Assembly: GCF_963082655.1 (NCBI RefSeq)
Contig: NC_081552.1
Span: forward strand, 59,970,404-60,034,403
Origin: Stomoxys calcitrans
Lineage: Eukaryota; Arthropoda; Insecta; Diptera; Muscidae
DNA: 64,000 nt
Direction: 5' to 3'
Numbering within the stretch: the first letter of the stretch is position 1; the number at the start of each line of letters is the position of its first letter. A program made the translations under genes and the position numbers. The notes below the pieces were generated by a model. That model saw only the letters and a list, made by a program, of their open reading frames with translations. It searched no databases and was not told the origin of the DNA. Below, piece by piece: positions 1-10,565 of this stretch.

Positions 1-2
1 TC

Positions 3-752
3 CTAAAGTATATCTCTAATAGTGTTGGGAAACTTTCCTCTAACCGCAATTGCCACTTCATCAGCATACGCGACCACTTTTACACCTTTTTCTTCCAGGG
101 ACAAAAATATATTGTTAATGGCTATATTCCAAAATAGAGGAGACAGTACACTTCCTTGAAGTATTCCTCTGCTAACCCATCTTTTTAGATCCACAGATCC
201 CAAGTATAACCTAATGCATCTTTTAGTAAGTAACTTATTAATAAACTTTCTTACGATAGAGTTGATGCCTAGAAACTCCAACTCCTTCATGATTGACGTC
301 GGTTTTACACTAGTGAAAGCACTTTCAATGTCAAGAAATGCTACCATTGTATATTCCTTGACAGCGAGAAAACACCCTATGTAGCAGACTGGGTCGTGAA
401 GGGCAGTTTCAGTGCATTTGCCTTTACTATATGCAAGCTGTTGCCGCTACAGGCGATCTCCAGGGATCTTTGCCCAGAGATATGTTTCTATCAACCTCCC
501 AAGAGTATTCATCATAAAGGATGACAGACTAATAGGACGAAAATCTTTCGCCTTCGTGTGGTAGGGTTTTCCTGCTTTCGGAATGAAAATTACCTTCGTA
601 TCCCTCCATCCCACAGGAATATATGACACTCTGATACAAGCAGAGTATATCTCCCTAAGTCACGGAACCAGTCTTTTAGGCACAGCTTGTAGTTCAACCG
701 GTGATACATCATCAGGGCCTGACGACATATAGGTATTAGTGCTAGTGGTTCT
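3..752 (-). pseudogene. Non-LTR reverse transcriptase fragment
   Basis: The minus-strand frame reads SSGPDDVSPVELQ, then GWRDTKVIFIPKAGKP, DFRPISLSSFMMNTLGRLIE, AYSKGKCTETALHD, AFLDIESAFTSV, GILQGSVLSPLFWN and AYADEVAI, in the order of RT motifs 0 to 5. RT copies element RNA into DNA at a nicked target. Two in-frame stops occur in an otherwise continuous frame (TGA at 660-662, TAG at 447-449). The catalytic box is YADE where the family normally has YADD, an Asp-to-Glu change at a metal-binding residue. The gene continues past the window start. It is clearly a pseudogene; motif order makes the family call safe. Confidence 0.88.
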
Positions 753-758
753 TAATGC

Positions 759-837
759 AGTATTTTGAGATTGGTAAAAAACATTATAATTTAATTAAAT
801 TAATAATATTAGCATTTAATCTCAATCTCAAAATACT
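759..837. repeat. 79-bp hairpin with perfect 15-bp arms
   Basis: AGTATTTTGAGATTG (759-773) is the exact reverse complement of CAATCTCAAAATACT (823-837), around an AT-rich loop. It sits where the LINE linker should be. It may be a tiny inverted-repeat element or a deletion scar; no target duplication is obvious. Confidence 0.6.
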
Positions 838-840
838 CAT

Positions 841-1122
841 GAAATCAATAAATAAATGAGTCGAAGCTTTTTATCGCCCAAAGGATTTTTGGCTCAGACA
901 CAATTTTCCTAATAGCTTCCGATGAATGCATACCAGTGGCAACCTCTTCGGACGCCACGTTGTAAAGGAAAAATTTCCCGAGAAATGTGTATCAACGAGT
1001 AGTAACAGTATTTTCTCTAAAGCTGAAACTAATATAACTATAATCAGAAAAACTGTAGTCATCCAACATACCCCAGTGGGATATTCGTCCACTTATATCT
1101 TCCGACACAAAGGTAGTATCTA
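841..1122 (-). pseudogene. Non-LTR endonuclease, C-terminal part
   Basis: Starting at the mariner insertion point and reading toward lower coordinates, the minus strand encodes DTTFVSEDISGRISHW, then LDDYSFSDYSYISF, matching the end of LINE AP-endonuclease domains (the SDH-like catalytic box is here SDY). A TGA follows ...ENTVTTR. Further on, EVATGMHSSEAIRKIV may be the start of the linker. The catalytic His replaced by Tyr in the SDH box is a further sign of decay. The segment joins in frame with the part at 2074-2400. Confidence 0.75.
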
Positions 1123-2073
1123 TTGGGTTGCCCAAAAAGTAATTGTCGGTAATATAGTAGTAATATAGTCGGCGTTGACAACTTTTTTCAACGGCTTGTG
1201 ACTCTGTAATTGCATTCTTTCTTCCGTCAGTTATCAGCTGTTACTTTTAGCTTGCTTTAGAAAAAAAGTGCGCGAAATTTTGTTTAAATTTGTTTGTTTG
1301 GCGTCAATTTTAATATGGGTACCACATGTATTGAAAGAAATTCATTTAACAAACCGAATCAACGCTTGTGTGTGCACTTTAAACGCAATGAATTCGATCC
1401 GATTTTAAAACGAATCATAACTGGAGATGAAAAATGGATTGTTTACAACAACGTTAGTCGAAAACGATCATGGTCCAAGCATGGTGAACCAGCTCAAACC
1501 ACTTCAAAGGCTGATATCCACCAAAAGAAGGTTATGCTGTCTGTTTGGTGGGATTGGAAGGGTGTGGTATATTTTTAGCTGCTTCCAAGGAACCAAACGA
1601 TTAATTCGGATGTATACTGTCAACAATTAAACAAATTGAATACAGCCATCAAGGAGAAGCGACCAGAATTGGTCAATCGTAAAGGTGTCATATTCCACCA
1701 GGACAACGCTAGACCACACACATCTTTGCTCACTCCCCAAAAACTGAGTGAGCTTGGCTGGGAACTTTTGATGCATCCACCATATAGCCCTGACCTTGCA
1801 CCATCAGACTACCATTTATTTCGATCTTTGCAGAACTCCTTAAATGGTAAAACTTTCGGCAATGATGAGGCTATAAAATCGCACTTGGTTCAGTTTTTTG
1901 CAGATAAACGACAGAAGCTCTATGAGCGTGGAATACTAAATTTGCCAGGAAGATGGCAAAAGGTTATCGAACAAAATGGCAATTATATATTTGATTAAAG
2001 TTCATTCTAAGTTTTATAAAAAATGCATTTACTTTCTTTTAAAAAATCCGCAATTACTTTTTAGGCAACCCAA
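1123..2073 (+). mobile_element. mariner element, internally deleted (951 bp)
   Basis: The ends are inverted repeats: TTGGGTTGCCCAAAAAGTAA at the left and the complement of TTGGGTTGCCTAAAAAGTAA at the right. The element is flanked by the TA duplication typical of Tc1/mariner (1121-1122 and 2074-2075). Full mariners are about 1.3 kb; roughly 0.3 kb encoding the N-terminal DNA-binding domain is missing. It interrupts the LINE endonuclease. The same termini and subterminal sequence recur in the miniatures at 14049-15454, 25187-25336 and 48704-48930 and in the tip at 57983-58068, so this is the parent family of those copies. Confidence 0.92.
1315..1998 (+). pseudogene. mariner transposase (DD34D), catalytic part, broken
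   Basis: Mariner transposase cuts and joins the element at TA sites. The frame shows KRNEFDPILKRIITGDEKW (first Asp), HQDNARPHTS (second Asp) and YSPDLAPSDYHLF (third Asp); 34 residues lie between the second and third Asp, the mariner DD34D signature. It ends GRWQKVIEQNGNYIFD, a typical C-terminus. A single TAG at 1576-1578 interrupts the frame right after VWWDWKGVVYF, where mariners usually have Glu. The N-terminal helix-turn-helix region (about 100 or more residues) is absent, so the product could not bind the inverted repeats even without the stop. The ATG at 1315 is only a convenient boundary. Confidence 0.9.
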
Positions 2074-2400
2074 TAGTACCTCCTGCCTGTTCCTGTTAAT
2101 GAAGGTTAGTTTATCCCTTTTATTACAAATCGCCAGATTGCAACTTATAATATATTCGATAAGCAGCTCACCCCTTTTCGATGACATCCGAAATTCCCAA
2201 TATTTTGTGATGTGCATTAGCATCACTTCCTACAATCAGGCTCTACTTTCTTAGAGAAGCGGCTTCAACCAGCGACTTAAGGTTTGAGGGCGACATCTCT
2301 GAATCGTATGTCATATTAAGGGAAGCCAGCCAGTAATAAGATTTGTTTAGTTTACGGCCGACTACTACTTTATCTTCAGCGCTTAGCGATGGAAGACTAT
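2074..2400 (-). pseudogene. Non-LTR endonuclease, N-terminal part
   Basis: The minus strand encodes KLNKSYYWLASLNMTYDSEM, LKSLVEAASLRK, a stop, then LIVGSDANAHH, followed after a frameshift near 2190 by KYWEFRMSSKRGELLIEYI and INRNRQEVL. GSDANAHH and RGELL...RQEVL are hallmarks of the AP-endonuclease domain that nicks target DNA for LINE insertion. The TAG stop lies just upstream of LIVGSDANAHH. The mariner begins at the EVL codons. Nothing recognisable continues beyond about 2400. Confidence 0.8.
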
Positions 2401-2796
2401 ATATTTGCTTCTGTATTTTGATAAAATTTTTTCATTTGGGCTCATTTTTGCTCTCAAAATAGTTTTATGATTTCAACAGGTTATTGTTTGTATTGGTCTA
2501 TTAGTTTTAAACGACTTTCACATTCATAAAATTTTGCGCAAACAAACTGAAAACATTCAACAACTTTTATTGTTAATATTTCAAAAAACATATTTTGACT
2601 AATTTTTACGAAGAACCAGAAGAAGAAATGATGTCGCCTATATCTTCTTCGAATTAATTAAAGTCGATTAAAAATTAAAAATTAAAAAATTGCATCCAAC
2701 TATAGTCGTATATGCTTATAACTTCCATCATGTCATGATCAAGTCCTTAAGTTTTTCTAAGTTATTGGAGATAAAATAAGAAAATGTAGTAGAACA
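2401..2796. other. AT-rich DNA with no recognised feature
   Basis: No open frame, element end or family motif is recognised here. It lies between the LINE remnant and the first HINE and contains simple AT-rich runs near 2660-2690. Confidence 0.5.
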
Positions 2797-2797
2797 A

Positions 2798-3828
2798 ACA
2801 AGTAAAAGCGTGCTAAATTCGGCCGGGCCGAATCTTATATACCCTCCACCATGGGTCGCATTTGTTGAGTTCTTTTCCCGGCATCTCTTCCTAGGCAAAA
2901 AAGGATATAAGAAAAGATTTGGTCTGCTATTAGAGCGATATCAAGATATGGTCCGGTTTGGACCACAATTAAATTATATGTTGGAGACCTGTGTAAAATG
3001 TCAGCCAATTCGAATAAGAATTGAGCCCTTTGGGGGCTCAAGAAGTAAAATAGAGAGATCGATTTATATGGGAGCTGCATCGGGCTATAGACAGATTCAG
3101 ACCATAATAAACACGTATGTTGATGGTAACGAGAGGATCCGTCGTACAAAATTTCAGGCAAATCGGATAATAATTGCGATCTCTAGAGACTCAAGAAGTC
3201 AAGATCCCAGATCGGTTTATATAGCAGCTTTATCAGGTTATTAACCGATTTGAACCATACTTGGCACATTTGTTGGGTATTATAACAAAATACTACGTAC
3301 AAAAATTCATTCAAATCGGATAAGAATTCCGCCTTCTAGAGGCTCAAGGAGTCAAGACCCAAGATCGGTTTATATGGCAGCTATATCAGTTTATGAACCG
3401 ATTTGAACCATACTTGGCACAGTTATTGGATATCATAACAAAACATGTCGTGCGAAATTTCATTCCAATCGGAAAAGAATTGCGCACTCTAGAGGCTCAA
3501 GAAGTCAAGACGCAATATCGGTTTATATGGCAGCTATATCAAAACATAGACCGATATGGCCCAGTTACAATACCAACCGACCTACACTAATAAGAAGTAT
3601 TTGTGCAAAATTTCAAGTGGCTAGCATTACTCCTTTGGAAGATAGCGTGCTTTCGATTGACAGACGGACGGATGGACGGACAGACGGACGGTCATGGCTA
3701 GATCGACATAAAATGTGGCGACGATCAAGAATATATATTCTTTATGGGGTCTCAGACCAATATTTCGAGTAGTTACAAACAGAATGAGGAAATTAGTATA
3801 CCCCCCATTCTATGGTGGAGGGTATAAA
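2798..3828 (-). mobile_element. HINE-A, complete, minus orientation
   Basis: The 3' end is at the left (CAAGTAAAAGCGTGC, stem-loop TTCGGCCGGGCCGAA near 2819, TATACCCTCCACCATGG), followed by about three copies of the ~153-bp unit (AATTGCG...CTCTAGAGGCTCAAGAAGTC...GATCGGTTTATATGGCAGC), a short GACG-rich microsatellite near 3660-3692, the core with TATATATTCTT, and the hairpin CCCCCCATTCTATGGTGGAG before ATAAAA. No protein is encoded; short open frames are repeat translations. Confidence 0.85.
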
Positions 3829-3830
3829 AA

Positions 3831-4000
3831 CCAGAAACACGAAGAAATTTCTACATTATTGCTCACTAATTGATGTCAAATGACCTAGCGGCAAAACTTA
3901 AGTGTAATATTCAACTTGCTATCATAGATGAATGTCTGCTGACTAATATTATTTTAACACATTTCCTCACTTAAGGTGGGTACTACGTTCTTGTTTCACA
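3831..4000 (+). repeat. Dispersed repeat, copy 1
   Basis: Matches the reverse complement of 44644-44848 (CCAGAAA...GATTTCTAC..., TCACTAATTGATGTCAAATG, ACCTAGCGGCAAA, GTCTGCTGACTAATATTAT, GGTGGGTACTA). In both places the CCAGAAA edge directly abuts a HINE 5' end. Family unknown. DNA from 4001 to 4258 is AT-rich and unassigned, and may be more of this repeat. Confidence 0.7.
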
Positions 4001-4258
4001 GTGAAATTTAATATTTTTCGATTCCTTTTTGTAGATAATAGATTTTGAAGCAAGAAGACTTTTTAGTTTCATTCTTAGGGCATTGCCATTATTTGAGATA
4101 AAATTTTAATAAAAGTGTTATGTTATCAGTGATATTTTTGTAGTTGTTCAAAGAAGTAATTGTGAAAAACAAGGGTAATTTACGAACTTAATACCACCTT
4201 TTTGTAAACATGCAATTAGACACTTCGAATTTCATTAAAAAATTTCCTATATAACACA

Positions 4259-5660
4259 CTAGCGGACCCGGGCCCGATCCGCTGCGCCTTCTTTTACTTT
4301 TTATGGAACAAAAGTTTCCTTGAAAAATTTTTTTTTCCACAATTAAAATCTTTTAGTGAAATACCATACTACGAAAATAGTATATCGCTTGACTAACAGT
4401 TTAACAATATAAGTGCCTTTATGTGAATCCCATATTATCTTTATTGGTCTACGAATTTAAGTTTGGATGTAAGGTGATGTCTGATTTAGTGGTGTTTTCG
4501 GGGGAGAGGTGGTCCCCCAGATACTTGGCCCTGAAAAAAAATCAGCATCGTGCTGCTGTCTCAAATACCATTTATTTAAACCCCATATTTCCATTGGCTG
4601 AAGAGGGGTTTACAGGTTGAGGCGTCACCCAAACACATGGCCCTTAAATAGGTTATCAAATTTGTTTTCTTATCTCAAATACCTTTTATTTGAGCCACAT
4701 ATTGGCATGGTCGAAAAAATTTTTTCCCTTGGATGGTGTTTTGGGAAAGGGTGATGCTCTAAAAACATGGTCCTACATTTGGATATCAAATTCGTATTCT
4801 ACTTCCAAATACCTTTATTTGAGCCCCATATTGCGATGGTTACTAAAAAATTGCTGATTGTGGGTTATTTTGGGAAAGGGGTAGAGCACCAGAAAATTGG
4901 TCCCGAAAGTAGGTATCAATTCTTGCTCTACCCCCAATATATTTCACATTGTCATGGTCGGTAAATATGGCCGATTTAGGGTTGTTTTGGGAAGTGGGGT
5001 GGTCCCCCAAACATTAAGCCCTGAAAATATATCAGCAACGTGCTCTATTCTCATATATCTATATATCATTTATTTGAACCCCATATTGCCATTTCCCCTA
5101 AAAATAGGATATCAAATTCGTTTTCTAATCTCATTTAAACTCCTTATTGCAAAAGTCTGCAAATATGCCCGTTTTGGGGTATTGGCCCTAAAAACTATGA
5201 ATATTTAGTTCCACTCTCTTTAAGACCCAAATTGTCTTGGTGAGTAAATTCGTCCTACTTGGGGGTGTTTATGGTGGTGGGACGTCCGCTAGATAGTTGG
5301 CCCTTAATGTTAATATCAGATACGTGGGCTACTCCCACATACCTTTAATTTCAGCCCCATATTTCCATGGTCGGCAAACATGACCGGCTTGGAAGGTGTT
5401 TTGGGGGACGGGCGGCCACTCAGTGAGTTAGCCTTGAAAATATATATCGGATTCGTGTTCCACTTAAAAAACCCTCTTTTTTGAGCCTCATATTGCAATA
5501 GTCAGTTGGGTGGTGTTGGGGGGGTGGGGTGGCTCCATAAACACTTTTCCCGAATATTGATATCAGATTTGTGCTTTACTGCCCCCCAAACACTTGGTCC
5601 CATATTTGGATATCAGATTCGAATTCTACACTCAAATACCTTTTAATTAAGCCCCATATT
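4259..5660 (-). mobile_element. Helitron-like element, 3' portion
   Basis: On the minus strand the element ends ...GGCCCGGGTCCGCTAG followed by T, the CTRR end and T flank expected of Helitrons. The same terminal block (AAAAGAAGGCGCAGCGG... in sense) recurs at 10405, 33703, 52632, 58678 and 59210. Inside are diverged repeats of 'CCATATTGCCATGGTCG...TTGGGG' type (complement of GACCATGGCAATATGGGGCTC). No 5' TC end is visible; it breaks into HINE-B sequence near 5660. No Rep or helicase is encoded. Confidence 0.7.
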
Positions 5661-6005
5661 ATTGTACATACCAAACTTCTGTCAAACCAGCAAAAATTAT
5701 AGATTCTAGGAAACAAAAAAGATGATCGAGAGACCGGCTTATATGTGAGCTAATTCATGATATAGACTGATTTGGACCCTATTTGGTTCAAATGTTGGAA
5801 ATCGTAACATAACACAGCATTCAAAATTTCAGCCAAATCGGACAAAACGTGCGGCTTATAAGGGCTGAAGTAGTCAAATTGGGTGATCGGTTTATAGGCA
5901 GCTATATCAGATTATAAACCGATTCGGATTGTACTTGCACATTGGTTGGAAGTCACAGCAGAGCACTACATGCAAAATTTCACCCCAATCCTTGTACATC
6001 TAGAG
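5661..6005 (-). mobile_element. HINE-B fragment, minus orientation
   Basis: TACCAAACTTCTGTCAAACC near 5668 is the complement of sequence in the HINE-B at 44849-45737. It continues with AAATTTCAGCCAAATCGG and AGATCGG...TTTATAGGCAGCTATATCAG repeat words. Both ends are missing. Confidence 0.65.
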
Positions 6006-6398
6006 GTCACAATTATTATCTCATTGGTGGAAATTTTGTACAGTGTTCCCATGACCTTCAACATACGTGTCAAATATGGTCTGAATCGGTCCATAGCCTG
6101 ATATAGCTCCCCTATAAAGCGATCTCCCTATTTTGTTTCTCAGGCCCCTAAGGGGCGCAATTCTCATTCGAAGAAGTGACTGGCATTTTAGAAAATGACT
6201 GTATTCATTCCATTATAGTCCGAATCGGACCATAACTTGATATAACTCCAATAGGATAGCAATTCTTTCCTTTTATACTTTCTTTCCCATTGTTTGCCTA
6301 AAAAGAGATACCGGGAAAAGAACTCGATAAATGCAATCCATGGTGGAGTGTATATAAGATTCAGCCCGTCCGAACTCAGCACGCTTTTACTTGTTTTG
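6006..6398 (+). mobile_element. HINE-A 3' fragment, plus orientation
   Basis: Carries the HINE-A 3' half: CCATGACCTTCAACATACGTG, AAAGAGATACCGGGAAAAGA, TCCATGGTGGAGTGTATATAA, a decayed stem-loop TTCAGCCCGTCCGAA, and the end CACGCTTTTACTTGTTTT. No 5' portion is present. Confidence 0.75.
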
Positions 6399-6476
6399 TC
6401 TACATTTTTTTAGCAGAATCCATGGTGGTGGGTTCCCAAGATTCAGCCCAGCCGAACTAAGCACTCCTACTTTTTT
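6399..6476 (+). mobile_element. HINE-B 3' tip
   Basis: TTTAGCAGAATCCATGGTGG, then GTGGGTTCCCAAGATTCAGC and a decayed stem-loop TTCAGCCCAGCCGAAC ending near CCTACTTTTTTTG. This is the HINE-B end seen at 45660-45737, directly after a HINE-A end, suggesting the HINE-A piece landed in a HINE-B T-tract. Confidence 0.65.
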
Positions 6477-6924
6477 TGTTTTTCATCCATACAAATCAAC
6501 CTGCCCTAATATAGAAATTCTTGATCGTCTTGACAGTCTAAGTCGATGAAGCCCTGTCCGTCCGTCTTTCGAGCATCAATGGCACTCATCATTGGTAAGA
6601 TTCAGTGCCACTTTAACTCCCATTTAGACTTTCCTCGTCGCAGACTGCCCGCGGACATATTTGCAACTACTCCGCATAAATACGAAGGTTCTCACGATCC
6701 ACAACCTGTGGTCGAGCCCGGTGGCTTTCAGCAAAGCTTTCCATGATAACAATGAACACTATATAAGTTGGAGCTCAAATTTCCAGCCTGTGTGGTTTTT
6801 GTGGTCGAGCCCAGTCTGTGTGGTGCTCACAATTATCCCGTGTAACCCAGTAACTGTGTCAAGGAAACGTAAAGAGATTGCCTTTTTGGGTCCACGACTT
6901 TAATTCAGCAGATTGTTGATTGGT
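6477..6924. other. HINE core remnant plus unassigned DNA
   Basis: 6515-6575 holds a decayed HINE core (ATTCTTGATCGTCTTGACAG, then GTCCGTCCGTCTTTCGAG), plus orientation. From 6576 to 6905 there is less AT-rich sequence with two short open frames (6546-6746, 6661-6903) that resemble no family I know. The phrase GTGGTCGAGCCC occurs twice (near 6710 and 6801). Confidence 0.4.
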
Positions 6925-7220
6925 TTTATGGGAGGTATATGAAATTATAGACCGATGTAGACAATACTTACAGATGTTGGAAAAGACACCATAACACTGT
7001 ATGTACAATTTCACCCAAATCGGATTAGCATTGCGATTTCAAGGGGTATAAGATGTCAAATCAGGAGTTAGGTTTATATGGGAGCTATATCACCGATCTG
7101 AACCATATTTGGCACATATGTTTAGGGTCAGAAAAAAATCACTGTTCTAAATTTTAGAACACATAAGAATATATCAGCATCTATAGCTATATCAATATCG
7201 ATTTGAACTATACGTATCAC
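6925..7220 (-). mobile_element. HINE fragment, minus orientation
   Basis: Contains diverged array words: TATAGACCGATGTAGAC, ACCCAAATCGGATTAGCATTG, GGTTTATATGGGAGCTATATC, TGAACCATATTTGGCACA. No ends are present. Most like HINE-B. Confidence 0.55.
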
Positions 7221-7663
7221 TTTGAATCACATTGAAATGAATATTTCGAAAACCCTATTAAAGAATTAAACATTAAACAGTTGGCTTTGGTACAAGCACA
7301 TGCTTCTGCAGAATCAAAGTAGAAAACCTGGTAGTGTGTATAGGATACAGGAAGAACATATTTGATGCTTCTTTCATCCGATAGTGGCGCAGATAAGGTT
7401 ATTTCAGAACCAATCCCTGGAAATAGCATATTTAGTATGAAAGCAGCCTAGACTAAATGAGATCGGCTGAACAAAAAGGCAGCAGGAGCCAATTGGTTAC
7501 CAATTGAACTTTTTAAGAACAGAAATAACGCAATGGTACGCTAATGCGTCAACACGTTAACGCAATGCTGCTAAAAAAATTATGCGTGGTGATCCCGTAT
7601 ATAGAACTGATACGCATGATATGTATTTTTTCAAATGTGATACATGCGAATAACTTAATATGT
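7221..7663. other. No recognised feature
   Basis: AT-rich sequence; the short minus-strand open frame at 7217-7429 matches nothing I recognise. No element ends are seen. Confidence 0.4.
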
Positions 7664-7694
7664 ACAACTAAAAGCAACTAAGTTCGGCCGGGCA
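7664..7694 (-). mobile_element. HINE-A 3' tip cut by a Helitron
   Basis: ACAACTAAAAGCAACTAAG then TTCGGCCGGGCA matches the first ~30 bp of a minus HINE-A (canonical ACAAGTAAAAGCGTGCTAAG, TTCGGCCGGGCC). It stops at an A, where the Helitron 5' TC begins. The rest of the same HINE may resume at 15531. Confidence 0.6.
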
Positions 7695-10405
7695 TCTATT
7701 ATGAAAAAATGAAATTAATGCGCCTTGTTTGTTTGTTTAGATATTAGATTGTTTGTTAGTCTGTTTGTCTGTTCCGTATAGACTCAAAAACGGCTGAAGC
7801 GATTTTCATAAAATTTGCACAGATGGTAGATCTTGACTCCTCGGTGAAAATAGGGTACATCATTTTATGATATCCGAAGGGGGCGGATCTACCCCCCCTT
7901 ACCCTAATTTTCAAAAACGCCAGATCTCTGAGATGGGTGCACCGATTTAAGAAATATTTTGTATGCCGCATTATGGTAAACCAGAAACACAAATTGGTAT
8001 AAAACTTTGGGGTCAAATAACCTGGGGACGCCCCATTCCAAAACCCACCCGAACTGACATGTTTACCGACTGGGAAAATATGGGTATCAAATGAAAGGTA
8101 TTTAAGAGTCGAGTACGAACTTGGCATAAAAATGTCTCCCTAAGTGTGTGGGGGTCCCCACCCCAAAAAACGCCACCCAAGACACTTTTATCACTTTGAG
8201 CAATATGGGTATCAAATTAATGGCATTTAAAAGTTAAGTACAAATTTTACATTAAAATGTATTCTTTGGTGTCTTAAGGAGCCCACCTACAAAACCCCCA
8301 GCAAGACATATTTATCGATTGGAACAATATGGGACTCAAATGAAAGGTATTTGGGAAATAAATACGAATATGGTATTAAAAATTGGGTCTAAGCACCTAG
8401 GACGCCACCCCAGACCCAAAATCAAAGTGGACCGATCGGGACAATATGGGACTACACCAATCACGGCAATATGCGACTCGAATGAAAGGTATTTAGGATA
8501 AGAAAACGTATCTGATATCCAATTGGCGGACCAAGTGCTAGGGGACCACCCCAAGCCCCAAAACACCCCAAAATCGTACATATTTACCGACCATGGCAAT
8601 ATGGGACTCAAATGATAGGTATTTGCTAGTAAAATTCGAATCTGATATCCAAATGTGGGCCCACGTTTCTTAGGGTCCACCCCTTCCCCAAAACAGCCCC
8701 CAAACAGGTCTTATTTACTGACCATGGGAATATGGGGCTTAAATAAAAGGTATTTGAGACTAGAATTGGAATCTGATATCCAAATATGGGTCCAAGTTTT
8801 TGGGGGGTCGCCGCTTGCTGGCTCATCTGATATCCAAATATGAGACCATGTGTTTGGGGGTCGCCTCTCCTCAAAAACCTCCCCCAAAGGGGACACTTTA
8901 CGACTATAGCCACATGGGTCTCAAATGAAAGGTCTTTGGGTGAAAAGCACAAATCTGATATCAATATTCGAGAAAAGTGTCTATGGGGCCACCCCACCCC
9001 CACAACACCACCAACCCCCAAAACACCCCTAAATCGGACATATTTACCGACCATGGCAATATGGGATTCAAATGAAAGGTATTTGCGAGTAGAATACGAG
9101 TCTGATATCTAAATGTGGGACCACGTTTGTGGGGGTCCACCCCTTCCCCAAAACACGCCCCAAACTGGACTTATTTACTGACCATGGGAATATGGGGCTT
9201 ATCTAAAAGGTATTTGAGACTAGAATTCAAATCTGATATCCAAATATGGGTCCAAGTTTTTGGGGGGCCGCCGCTTGCTGGCTCAAATAAGAGGGTTTTG
9301 AGAGTGGAACACGAATCCGATCATGTTTGCCGATTATGGAAATATGGGGCTCAAATTAAAGGTATTTGGGAGTAGACCACGTACCTGATATAAACATTAG
9401 GGACCAACTGTCTAGGGGACGTCCCACCACCATAACAACCCCCAAATAGAACGTATTTGCTCACCAAGACAATTTGGGTCGTAAAGAGAGTGGAACTAAA
9501 TATTTATAGTTTTCTGGACCAACACCCCAAACCGGACATATTTGCTGACTTTTGCAATGAGTTTAAATAAGATTAGAAAACGAATTTGATGTCCAATTTT
9601 GAGGCCAATGGCAATATGGGGTTCAAATAAATGATATATAGACTGATATATAGACATATGAGAATAGAGCACGTTGCTGATATATTTTCCGGGCTTAGTG
9701 TTTGGGGGACAACCCCAATCCCCAAAACACTCCTTAATCGGCCATATTTACCGACCATGTCAATGTAGAGCTTAAATGGAAGGTATCGAGGGGTAGAGCA
9801 AGAATTGAACCCACCCATCGCAAAATGGGGCCCAAATAAAGTGGTAGAATGCGAATTTGATATCCAAACTTAGGACCATATATTTAGGGCATCACCCCTT
9901 CCCCAAAACACCCCGCAAAGGTTAACACCATGCCAATGTGTGGTATTTAAGATAAACGAATTTGATAACCTATTTTGGGCCATGTGTTTGGGGGACGCCT
10001 CATCATGTAAACTCCCCTAAACCAATGGCAATATGGGGTTTAAATAAATGGTATTTGAAAGAAGAGCACGATGCTAATATTTTTTCAGGGCCAAGTGTCT
10101 GGGGGACCACCTCACCCCCGAACACACCCCTTAATCAGATATCATGAGAGTATCTGGCTGAAATAAAGTATTTTAAGAATGGAGTACACCTTACATCCAA
10201 ACTTAAATTCGTAGACCAATAAAGATCATATGGGATTCAGATAAAGGCACTTATATTGTTAAACAATTAGTTAAGCGATATACTATATTCGTAGCATGGT
10301 ATTTAACTAATTGCTCTTTAATTGTCGAAAATAAAATATTCCAAGGAAACTTTTTTTCCATATAAAGTTAAAGAAGGCGCAGCGGAGCGGGCCCTGGTCG
10401 GCTAG
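7695..10405 (+). mobile_element. Non-autonomous Helitron, both ends present (2.7 kb)
   Basis: The 5' end is TCTATTATGAAAAAATG after an A (7694). A T-rich leader (TTGTTTGTTTAG) and CCGTATAGACTCAAAAACGG follow. The 3' end is GCGCAGCGGAGCGGGCCCTG...GGCTAG at 10405 followed by T. TC...CTAG with A/T flanks and no target duplication is the Helitron hallmark. From 8040 on it consists of diverged repeats around GGCAATATGGGACTCAAATG, AAAGGTATTTGGGAGTAGA and CTGATATCCAAAT...GGGACCA. Spacings of 131 bp (8591 to 8722, 9051 to 9182) and about 152 bp occur. No Rep/helicase frame exists, so it would depend on a partner in trans. Confidence 0.75.
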
Positions 10406-10564
10406 TGATATATAAAATGAGATTCAAGTGATAAGAGTTTGCCTACCCCTCAAAACACCTCCCAAAATGAGAATATTTGTTAATCATGACTATATGGGGT
10501 TCAATAAAAGGTCTTTGGAAGCAGATAAACAAATTGTACTGGGGAGATGCATATAGTAGTAATT
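10406..10564 (+). mobile_element. Helitron-family fragment
   Basis: CTACCCCTCAAAACACCTCC, TTAATCATGACTATATGGGG and TCAATAAAAGGTCTTTGG are repeat words of the Helitron just upstream, without ends. It fills the gap to the next HINE. Confidence 0.5.
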
Positions 10565-10565
10565 A

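Larger units (their letters stand above)
1..2400 (-). mobile_element. Degenerate non-LTR (LINE) retrotransposon, split by a mariner
   Basis: Read on the minus strand, an AP-type endonuclease region (2400 to 2074, then 1122 to about 841) precedes a reverse transcriptase region (about 752 to 3). A mariner at 1123-2073 separates the two endonuclease parts; removing it with one TA copy restores a continuous frame (RQEVL then DTTFVSEDISG). The spacer between endonuclease and RT is only about 100 bp and contains a hairpin, so several hundred bp of the usual linker seem deleted. The 5' part beyond 2400 is missing, and the 3' side runs off the window. The order and motifs fit the I/Jockey/R1/LOA group; I cannot place the clade. 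Stops and a frameshift make it inactive. Confidence 0.85.

Noticed and set aside
2819..2833. TTCGGCCGGGCCGAA palindromes as transcription-factor operators
   Set aside because: They occur at a fixed place 20 bp from HINE ends, as expected for the 3' stem-loop of Helentron-type elements.
8626..9112. Overlapping 80-142 codon frames rich in W, G and P
   Set aside because: Three or more frames on both strands are open through the Helitron repeat units and none has a domain; repeats with few stops explain this.
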